This document shows positions 1 through 4,428 of a stretch of 5,901 nucleotides of DNA, in pieces. The number at the start of each line of letters is the position of its first letter. Position 1 is the first letter of the stretch. The translations under genes and the position numbers were made by a program. Source of the stretch: an uncultured Atopobiaceae bacterium (lineage in GTDB: Bacteria > Actinomycetota > Coriobacteriia > Coriobacteriales > Atopobiaceae). The stretch lies in the NCBI GenBank assembly GCA_905233865.1, contig CAJOGH010000061.1, forward strand, positions 1 to 5,901, in the 5' to 3' direction. Below the pieces are notes generated by a model. The model worked only from the letters and a program-made list of their open reading frames with translations. It ran no database searches and had not been told where the DNA came from.

Positions 1-21
1 GCGGCGAGAAGGTGGCAGAAA

Positions 22-39
22 TGACATGCCAGCCTGGTA
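22..39 (+). repeat. Left arm of 18-bp inverted repeat
   Basis: Reads TGACATGCCAGCCTGGTA and is the reverse complement of 150-167 except at position 28 (G facing G). Pairing does not continue outward (A21 against A168) and fails at once inward (G40 against T149), so the arm has sharp edges. Confidence 0.85.
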
Positions 40-46
40 GTTGCTT

Positions 47-118
47 GCATACTTTATGCTCTTCTCGGCATGGCGATAAGAGCTAAGAAGCGCTGACCTG
101 GTCTTTTAATGAGAGGTC
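47..118. repeat. Cluster of short hairpins inside the inverted-repeat segment
   Basis: Three small dyads are visible between the long arms. GCATA/TATGC at 47-51/55-59 has a 3-nt loop. GCTCTT/AAGAGC at 58-63/78-83 continues past one mismatch into TCG/CGA (65-67/74-76) with a 6-nt loop. GACCT/AGGTC at 95-99/114-118 has a 14-nt loop. The first two overlap by 2 nt, so both cannot form fully at once. None is followed by a convincing T-run in the direction needed for a terminator. They could fold together under the 18-bp closing stem, which keeps a structured-RNA reading open. Short dyads like these also occur by chance. Confidence 0.4.
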
Positions 119-149
119 GCAGACACGGCATTCAGATTGCATTAAACAT

Positions 150-167
150 TACCAGGCTGGGATGTCA
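150..167 (-). repeat. Right arm of 18-bp inverted repeat
   Basis: Reads TACCAGGCTGGGATGTCA on the plus strand, pairing with 22-39 at 17 of 18 positions. The arms are separated by 110 bp, far more than in an ordinary terminator hairpin, so either transposon ends or the closing stem of a long folded RNA is more likely. Confidence 0.85.
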
Positions 168-189
168 AAACGTGCAAGGCGTGCGCACG
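167..189 (-). terminator. Weak intrinsic terminator candidate after the DJ-1-like gene
   Basis: On the minus strand, 10 nt after the TAG of the DJ-1-like gene, CGTGC (189-185) can pair with GCACG (175-171) over a 9-nt loop, followed directly by TTTT (170-167). The stem is only 5 bp and the T-run only 4, and a competing self-complementary CGTGCGCACG occupies 180-189. The four Ts overlap the AAA flank and the last base of the inverted-repeat segment. Confidence 0.28.
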
Positions 190-198
190 GCACCGCAC

Positions 199-786
199 CT
201 AGCGCAGGTCGACGATGCCCTCTTTGAGCGAGTCGGAGGAGCCCGCACCCAGGATGCGGTCGACAAGCGCATACCCAAAGTCGAGCGCCACGCCCAGGCC
301 CTGGCCCGTGATGTAGCCGCCGCCCTGCACCGTCGGCGTGACCACGACCCCGTCCTGCGACAGCTCGCCGCCACCCGCCACGACATCGGCCTGGAAGTTG
401 GGGTTGGCCGTGGCAAAGAGGCCACGAAGCAGCCCCATGTGCGCGAGGATGGACGGCGCGGCGCAGATGGCAGCCACCCACTTGCCCTCCTCGGCAAACA
501 TCTGGATGGCGTCCTTGACGTCGGCGCTGGCCTCAAGGTTCTTGGTGCCGGGCATGCCACCGGGCAGGAACAGCAGGTCAAAGTCGCGAATGTTGACCTC
601 GTCAAGGGTGGCATCGGCCACGATGGTCACGTCATGCGACGACGTGACGGCAAGCGAGTCCGTGATGGAGATCGTCGTGGACGAGATGCCCGCACGCCAG
701 AGGACGTCGCGAACCACGAGGGCCTCGCACTCCTCGAGGCCGGGGGCAAGCAGGATGGCAACGCGGGCGTCGGTGGCAGCAGGCAT
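199..786 (-). CDS. DJ-1/PfpI family protein (YajL/ThiJ-like)
   Basis: A 195-residue cytoplasmic protein of the DJ-1/PfpI superfamily, a typical length for the YajL/DJ-1 branch. Visible marks: an N-terminal strand followed by GLEECE (residues 16-21), supplying the conserved acidic residue near position 18; LFLPGGMPGTKNL (72-84); and the nucleophile elbow AAICAAPSILA (105-115) with Cys108 as the expected reactive cysteine. Known: family members act as glyoxalase III/deglycase-like enzymes, redox-sensing chaperones or peptidase relatives, and the exact role cannot be read from sequence. Oddities: after the elbow, the usual YPGFE-like segment reads NPNFQ (128-132), and the C-terminal Gly/Pro-rich turn reads VTPTVQGGGYITGQG (149-163). 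Start: ATG at 786 preceded by AAAGGAG with a 5-nt spacer. The reading frame stays open far upstream, but that part is antisense to the next gene. It is divergent from the spermidine-synthase-like gene. Family assignment is firm; substrate unknown. Confidence 0.9.
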   Translation of the reverse strand: MPAATDARVAILLAPGLEECEALVVRDVLWRAGISSTTISITDSLAVTSSHDVTIVADATLDEVNIRDFDLLFLPGGMPGTKNLEASADVKDAIQMFAEEGKWVAAICAAPSILAHMGLLRGLFATANPNFQADVVAGGGELSQDGVVVTPTVQGGGYITGQGLGVALDFGYALVDRILGAGSSDSLKEGIVDLR

Positions 787-855
787 GTGAGCTCCTTTGG
801 TATGCGCGCAGGGCGCGGCTTGGTGTAGGCTCATTGTAGCCCCAAGGAGGTTCGC
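787..855. promoter_or_regulatory. Divergent promoter region between the DJ-1-like and spermidine-synthase-like genes
   Basis: These 69 bp must hold the start signals of both outward-facing genes. For the minus-strand gene a good -10 hexamer TACAAT lies at 838-833, giving a leader of roughly 40 nt, but no clear -35 is found 16-18 bp further up; that stretch is already the start region of the opposite gene. For the plus-strand gene I see no convincing promoter hexamers, only a strong AAGGAGG at 844-850. A G/C-rich dyad-like stretch occupies about 803-817. Shared regulation of the two genes is possible but not shown. Confidence 0.45.
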
Positions 856-1629
856 ATGGCACACGGCATGGCCGACCGTATACGAGAGGGCCTGAGCGGC
901 CTTCCCCACCACGTCCACGGACTGTATGCGGGGACGGGCTGGGTCAGCGAGACCACGGATGAGACGGGCGCGCGCCTGCGGGTCCTGCGCGTGGGTGGTG
1001 CCGAGCAGAGCGCCACCTACCTGGACGAGCGCCGCTTTGACCTCCCCTTTGAGTACCTGTCCCTCTTTGACCTGGCGCTCCGTGACGTGCCCGAGGCACC
1101 GCACGTGGCCATGATAGGCGGCGGCTGCTTCAGCTGGCCCAAGCACGCGCTCGTGCGCTGGCCAGGCATACGCCTCACCGTCGTGGAGCCAGAGTCGGCC
1201 TTGGTGGAGCTGGCGCGCAGCGAGTTCTTCCTGGACGAGGCCGAGCGTCGCTTTGCGACGCACCCCATAGACGTCCGCACCATGACCGGACAGGACTTCC
1301 TTGCCTCCTGCGACGATACCTTTGACGCCCTGCTCGTCGACGCCTTCGTGGGCAGCCAGGCGGACGAAGGCCTCTTTGCTCCCCAGCACGTCAAGGACAT
1401 GCGAGCCTGCCTGGGCGACAAGAGCATACTTGCGGCGAACGTCGTGAGCGCCCTGAGCGGCCGTCGTGCGCAGGCGCTCGATGATGTCGCGCACGCTCTG
1501 GGCGACGTCTTTGAGCACGTATGCGCGCTGCCCATGAACATGACGCGCCCGCGCGCCGTGGACAACGTGGTTGTCTTTGCCTCCCGCATGCCGCTCGCGA
1601 TTCCCGGAAGCCTGCCTCTCGAGCGCTAG
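856..1629 (+). CDS. Spermidine synthase-like (SAM-dependent methyltransferase fold) protein
   Basis: A 257-residue soluble protein with the layout of the spermidine synthase/class I methyltransferase fold. A short beta-rich N-terminal part (about 25-75, including QSATYLDERRFDLPFEYLSL) resembles the N-terminal domain of polyamine synthases. The Rossmann part follows: motif I VAMIGGGCFSWPK (84-96), an acidic residue at the end of strand 2 in VVEPES (109-114, Glu111), an acidic loop TGQDF (144-148), and LLVDAF (159-164). The end of the fold, LAANVVSAL (192-200), matches the 'G-x-L-x-x-N' strand of the family. Known: such proteins bind S-adenosylmethionine or its decarboxylated form. The paired aspartates that hold the polyamine in true spermidine synthases are not evident, so the acceptor is unknown and I do not call it SpeE. 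Start: ATG with AAGGAGG 5 nt upstream. It stands alone on its strand, divergent from the DJ-1-like gene, with an 89-bp gap to the next plus-strand gene. Confidence 0.8.
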   Translation: MAHGMADRIREGLSGLPHHVHGLYAGTGWVSETTDETGARLRVLRVGGAEQSATYLDERRFDLPFEYLSLFDLALRDVPEAPHVAMIGGGCFSWPKHALVRWPGIRLTVVEPESALVELARSEFFLDEAERRFATHPIDVRTMTGQDFLASCDDTFDALLVDAFVGSQADEGLFAPQHVKDMRACLGDKSILAANVVSALSGRRAQALDDVAHALGDVFEHVCALPMNMTRPRAVDNVVVFASRMPLAIPGSLPLER

Positions 1630-1645
1630 CGGGGATTGTTCGAAA

Positions 1646-1663
1646 TCTGTTTGCACCAACAGA
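1646..1663. repeat. Perfect 6-bp inverted repeat upstream of the hypothetical gene
   Basis: TCTGTT (1646-1651) and AACAGA (1658-1663) are perfect reverse complements around a 6-nt centre. There is no T-run after it, so it is not a normal intrinsic terminator for the preceding gene. Its place in a short intergenic gap about 55 bp before the next start suits an operator half-site pair, but no regulator is identifiable and an 18-bp dyad can arise by chance. Confidence 0.35.
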
Positions 1664-1694
1664 GTGATGCGGCGTCGCGTTGTGGTATGACAGG

Positions 1695-1702
1695 TATATA
1701 AG
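1695..1702 (+). promoter_or_regulatory. Possible -10 region for the hypothetical gene
   Basis: TATATAAG is the most AT-rich and -10-like run in the 1630-1718 gap and lies about 17 bp before the ATG at 1719. No -35 hexamer is found 16-18 bp before it (the sequence there is GC-rich), and the leader would be very short, so this is a weak call. The ribosome binding site AAGGGGG (1708-1714) follows, 4 nt before the ATG. Confidence 0.22.
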
Positions 1703-1718
1703 AATCGAAGGGGGAGCC

Positions 1719-2810
1719 ATGAAGCCAGAGTCGACCTCACACCGCCCATACGTCATATGCGGCCCCACCGCCTTGGACTTTTGGGAACGTCATGGCAGGT
1801 CGTGCCTGGTAGAACCCACGAGGCAAGCAATTGCCTGGGCACAAGAACTTGAGCGGCGGCTTGATGACCAGGTGCCAAGGTCCGGTCGCGCTGGCAGGCC
1901 CATCCACCTTCTAATTGACGACAAGCGCAAGGTCCGGACAAACCTGACGAGGGTACACCACCTTTACTCGGGGCAGATGCCAAGCGACGGTCTGGTGCAC
2001 GTGACCCCCAGGGTCGTCGTGACGTCACCCGAGATGTCCATAGCAACCCTGGGGCGGCACATGTCTGACTGTCCCTCGATGCCCAGCGAAGCAGGGCCAC
2101 GGGCGGTCGAACTCGCCGCCATGCGCACTTGCATGAGGGTGTGCGGCACACAGAGCGCGGCTCCCAAGTGTGACCAAGGCCCACTTACGAGCGCGAGCCG
2201 CCTTCAGGGCACGGTGGCCCAGCTCAAGTTCGCACAGGGCCTGCCACTCTTGCGCAAAGTGCTTCCCTACGTGGCAGACGGGGCACCCGACAATGAGACC
2301 ATTTGGCTCTACCAGCTTTTCTGCCTCCCCTATCGCTACGGGTCCCTGGGTCTTCCGCAGGCAAGCGTCTCGCCAAGGGACTGCCCGCTCGTCCGCTCCT
2401 CGGACCAACAGGTGAAGTCCTATGGCCTCTCATGGCCCAAGACGCGCGTAGCCCTCGTGGTCACCGACACGGAGCACCCGCTGACCGTGGCGACCATGGG
2501 ACAGATGAGCTGGTTTGACACGACCGGCGAGGAGGGCTGGAAGGTCCTGTACGCCACGTCGCCGTGTCTGGGCAACACACAGACGGTCTTTTCGATAGCA
2601 TCCCGGCTGTCATCGCTCATGGGCTACAACGACCTGAGACGCAGGTGCATCAAGATCGACCTCTTGCAAGAGCTCATAGACGCGGCGCCCCTGCCCGTGC
2701 GGCTCCAAGTGCCCATACAGGCATCGCGAACGGGATCCGCCATGACGAGCACGCCCGAGGTGCAGACGAGTGCGACGGCGTGGGACGAGATCCTCGAGGA
2801 CCTCGCCTAG
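1719..2810 (+). CDS. Hypothetical protein; AbiEi-like front, degenerate Vsr/DUF559-type nuclease fold behind (tentative)
   Basis: A 363-residue protein that I recognise only by layout. Residues 11-30 (YVICGPTALDFW...), a basic middle with PIHLLI (61-66), a VTSPEMSIATLG segment (101-112) and VCGTQSA (141-147) resemble coriobacterial lineage-specific proteins with an AbiEi-type front. FCLPYRYGSLGLPQ (201-214) matches the 'LCLPxRxGGxGLP' linker I recall in those proteins. Residues 233-310 then follow the order of a Vsr/DUF559 (PD-(D/E)XK) domain: LSWPKTRVALVVTDTEHP (237-254), WKVLYAT (274-280), and a closing helix FSIASRLSSLMGYNDLRRR. The usual acidic residues before the WP and in the VExD strand read YG and LVVTD, so the active site seems lost. 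The polar C-terminal tail (about 334-363) has no recognisable domain. No signal peptide or membrane segment. Start chosen at ATG 1719 after AAGGGGG rather than the TTG at 1680, which lacks a ribosome site. It converges on rsfS. Function unknown. Confidence 0.72.
   Translation: MKPESTSHRPYVICGPTALDFWERHGRSCLVEPTRQAIAWAQELERRLDDQVPRSGRAGRPIHLLIDDKRKVRTNLTRVHHLYSGQMPSDGLVHVTPRVVVTSPEMSIATLGRHMSDCPSMPSEAGPRAVELAAMRTCMRVCGTQSAAPKCDQGPLTSASRLQGTVAQLKFAQGLPLLRKVLPYVADGAPDNETIWLYQLFCLPYRYGSLGLPQASVSPRDCPLVRSSDQQVKSYGLSWPKTRVALVVTDTEHPLTVATMGQMSWFDTTGEEGWKVLYATSPCLGNTQTVFSIASRLSSLMGYNDLRRRCIKIDLLQELIDAAPLPVRLQVPIQASRTGSAMTSTPEVQTSATAWDEILEDLA
2807..2810. other. Overlapping convergent stop codons in one CTAG
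   Basis: The plus-strand hypothetical gene ends with TAG at 2808-2810 and rsfS ends with TAG at 2809-2807, so two bases serve both stops. There is no room for a terminator between the genes; each transcript must run into the other gene's coding region as antisense before ending. Confidence 0.9.
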
Positions 2811-3154
2811 AGCTCCACGCGGGGCGCGTCGCCCCAGAGGTTGTCAAGACGATAGAACTCGCGCGACTCGGGCTGGAAGACGTGAACCACAAGCGCGCCA
2901 TAGTCCATGAGAATCCAGGCGCCGTCGGCACGGCCCTCGCTGGAGAGCGGGCGCTCGCCATAGTTGACCCGGAGCTTCTCCTCCACCTCGTCCACGATCG
3001 CATCGGCCATACGGGCATTGGCCGCCGTGCAGATGACAAAGTAGTCGCAGACGTCGCTGTCCTGCGAAAGGTCGATGACCACGAGGTCCTCGGCCTTCTT
3101 GCTGTCCGCGGCCATCGCGGCCGCGCGTGCGAGCTCCAGAGGGGTTGCTGCCAT
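2807..3154 (-). CDS. rsfS: Ribosomal silencing factor RsfS (Iojap/YbeB family)
   Basis: A 115-residue protein, the normal size for RsfS. It binds uL14 on the 50S subunit and prevents joining with 30S, lowering translation when nutrients are scarce. Family marks run in order: an N-terminal helix (5-20), DLVVIDLSQDSDVCDYFVICTA (23-44), the helix with NARMADAIVDEVEEKL (46-61), EGRADGAWILMDYGALVVHVF (73-93) and REFYRLDNLWGDAP (98-111). This is one of the surest calls here. Start: ATG at 3154, with AGGAG 10 nt upstream sitting on the TAG of yqeK, so the genes are coupled across a 13-nt gap. A frame-open ATG 15 codons further up would overlap yqeK and adds residues not typical of the family. It is the last gene of the minus-strand operon; its stop overlaps that of the opposing gene. 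Confidence 0.95.
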   Translation of the reverse strand: MAATPLELARAAAMAADSKKAEDLVVIDLSQDSDVCDYFVICTAANARMADAIVDEVEEKLRVNYGERPLSSEGRADGAWILMDYGALVVHVFQPESREFYRLDNLWGDAPRVEL

Positions 3155-3167
3155 AGGCTCTTGTCTC

Positions 3168-3758
3168 CTAACTGTTGGCGCGCTCAAGGGCGAGCGCATT
3201 GTATATGTCTATGGTACCAGGGTACAGATAGCGCTCCGTGGCGATGACGTACTGGACGCCGCTCGTGAACGACACCCAAAAGAGGTCGTCCAAGGGGGCG
3301 CTTCCCACCATGGCGCGCAGGTTCTCAAGGGCGGGATAGCTCTTGCGGCCGGGCTCGATGCCGTCGGCCACAAAAACGACCATGTCAAGCGGGCTCATGT
3401 GAGCGTGTGCCGTGGTATGTCGCTCGACTGCCTGCCACACGCACGCGGGTGCGTCCGGATAGCGCGCGGGCAGGTCATGAGCGGCAAGGATTCCGTGAAG
3501 CAATGGCTCCACGAGATCGAGGTCCACACCCATGTCTATCCCACGCTCACGGGCGAGCGCAACGGTGGCGGGACCGTCCAGCACCTTGTACCAGTCGTGA
3601 ACGAGCCCTGCCATACGAGCGCAGTCCTCGTCGACGCCGTAGACACGAGCCAGGCGCACGGACTCGTCCGCAACGGAGAGAGAGTGCGCGAGACGCCGTG
3701 GCTTGGGTGCGAGCTGCACCCGAACATCGGCCTCCATACGCTCAATGAGATCACGCAT
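3168..3758 (-). CDS. yqeK: HD-domain hydrolase YqeK, probable symmetrical Ap4A hydrolase
   Basis: A 196-residue HD-superfamily protein of the YqeK family, normal in length. Characterised members split diadenosine tetraphosphate into two ADP using a metal centre. Visible: RRLAHSLSVADESVRLARVYGVDEDCARMAGLVHDWYK (21-58) with metal ligands His25 and His54-Asp55; LLHGILAAHDL (86-96) with His88; and VERHTTAHAHMSPLDMVVFVADGIEPGR (111-138) with His114 and Asp132, the characteristic YqeK ending of the HD domain. The HD motif reads HDWYK where HDxAK is more usual; the ligands themselves are kept. Start: ATG at 3758, preceded at 4 nt by GGTGAT, which pairs with the 16S tail; an ATG two codons earlier (3764) is nearly as good. 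It overlaps the end of nadD by 8 nt, implying translational coupling, and is followed 13 nt later by rsfS. The nadD-yqeK-rsfS order is widely conserved in Gram-positive bacteria. Confidence 0.92.
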   Translation of the reverse strand: MRDLIERMEADVRVQLAPKPRRLAHSLSVADESVRLARVYGVDEDCARMAGLVHDWYKVLDGPATVALARERGIDMGVDLDLVEPLLHGILAAHDLPARYPDAPACVWQAVERHTTAHAHMSPLDMVVFVADGIEPGRKSYPALENLRAMVGSAPLDDLFWVSFTSGVQYVIATERYLYPGTIDIYNALALERANS

Positions 3759-4428
3759 CCGCATCACCCGTGTACAGGCCGCGCTTGGCAATGTAGCCCA
3801 CGACGGCATCATCAGTGAGGTAGAGCAGAGACTGCCCGGCACGCACACGGTCACGCAGATAGCTGGAGGAGATGGCAAGCGCGGGCACCTCAAGGTAGAT
3901 GACGTCGAAGTCGATCCCCGAAGACCCGATCTTGTCAACGACATGGTCCAGGTTGTAACCCGGGCGCGTTGCGGCGACGATGGTAGCCAGGTCCGCTATG
4001 CGCTCAGCGTTATGCCAGCTCACAATGTCCAGAACCGCGTCGGCACCCGTTATGAAGTACAGCTCGACGTTGTCGGGATAAAGCTCCCTCAGGCGCTCGA
4101 GAGTGTCAGCCGTATAGGTCAGACCCTCGCGCTCCACCTCCATGCGCGAGACGGCAAAGTTGGGATTGGCCGCGGTGGCAAGCAGCGTCATGGCATAGCG
4201 ATCGGAGGGCGAGCTCACAACCTTGCCCTCCTTGAACACGGGGCGTCCCGCAGGCATGAACACGACGGTGTCCAGGCCAAGGTCGCAGCGCGCCTGGTCC
4301 GCAGCCACGAGGTGTCCGTTGTGAATGGGATCAAAGGTGCCGCCCATGATGCCCAGGCGATAGGTGCGCCCCTCGTCCTGACCTAAGCGCGGCAGGTCGC
4401 CCAGGGTGTCTGGATTGGGAGCTGCCAT
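3751..4428 (-). CDS. nadD: Nicotinate-nucleotide adenylyltransferase NadD
   Basis: A 225-residue cytoplasmic enzyme joining ATP and nicotinate mononucleotide to give deamido-NAD, a late step shared by de novo and salvage NAD synthesis. Nucleotidyltransferase marks: GGTFDPIHNGH (29-39) with the HxGH motif at 36-39; MPAGRPVFKEGKV (58-70) with the following SDRYAM; TGADAVLDIVSWHN (127-140); and ISSSYLRDR (186-194), the C-terminal ATP-binding ISSxxxR motif, followed by the usual GLY near the end. It carries about 24 polar residues before the first strand, longer than in compact bacterial NadD proteins, but no better downstream start exists before the motif. The ATG follows the proA stop directly (TAGATG), with only a weak AGG about 10 nt upstream, so translation probably depends on ribosomes finishing proA. 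Its 3' end overlaps yqeK. Confidence 0.96.
   Translation of the reverse strand: MAAPNPDTLGDLPRLGQDEGRTYRLGIMGGTFDPIHNGHLVAADQARCDLGLDTVVFMPAGRPVFKEGKVVSSPSDRYAMTLLATAANPNFAVSRMEVEREGLTYTADTLERLRELYPDNVELYFITGADAVLDIVSWHNAERIADLATIVAATRPGYNLDHVVDKIGSSGIDFDVIYLEVPALAISSSYLRDRVRAGQSLLYLTDDAVVGYIAKRGLYTGDADA

Larger units (their letters stand above)
22..167. mobile_element. Candidate MITE-like element, 146 bp, possibly IS3-type ends
   Basis: Seen: an 18-bp inverted repeat closes this segment (22-39 against 150-167, 17 of 18 positions complementary, the only mismatch being 28/161). Complementarity stops exactly outside the TG at 22-23 and the CA at 166-167. AAA stands immediately outside both ends (19-21 and 168-170). 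GC content is about 48% by hand count, well below the neighbouring genes, and there is no open reading frame of its own. Known: IS3-family elements end in 5'-TG...CA-3' and many groups make 3-bp target duplications; non-autonomous derivatives keep the ends but lose the transposase. Inference: a small non-autonomous element inserted just downstream of the DJ-1-like gene. Internal hairpins (47-59, 58-83, 95-118) mean that a structured RNA with a long closing stem is an alternative. A 3-bp duplication of AAA is weak evidence on its own. Confidence 0.42.

Noticed and set aside
22..198. tRNA, SRP RNA or CRISPR repeat in the left non-coding stretch
   Set aside because: There is no cloverleaf or CCA pattern, no GGAAGCAG-type SRP loop, and no regularly spaced direct repeats.
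109..828. 239-codon plus-strand frame starting inside the inverted-repeat segment
   Set aside because: It runs antisense through the whole DJ-1-like gene, has no credible ribosome site, and its composition is that of a mirror frame.
1624..1631. CGCTAGCG palindrome at the stop of the spermidine-synthase-like gene as a terminator
   Set aside because: It has no loop and no following T-run; an 8-bp palindrome in GC-rich DNA is commonplace.
1680..1718. TTG start that would add 13 residues to the hypothetical protein
   Set aside because: The ATG at 1719 has a good AAGGGGG site; the TTG has none.
199..1749. Minus-strand open frame of 516 codons that would add about 320 residues before the DJ-1-like protein
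   Set aside because: The extra part is antisense to the spermidine-synthase-like gene, has no domain character, and a strong ribosome site marks the ATG at 786. Long antisense frames are expected in GC-rich coding DNA.
3155..3199. Upstream ATG giving RsfS 15 extra residues
   Set aside because: It would overlap yqeK and adds residues outside the family's normal N-terminus; the internal ATG has AGGAG upstream.
3703..4386. 227-codon plus-strand frame opposite nadD, with similar frames at 3075-3818 and 2564-3247
   Set aside because: All are antisense to firmly identified operon genes and show no family motif.
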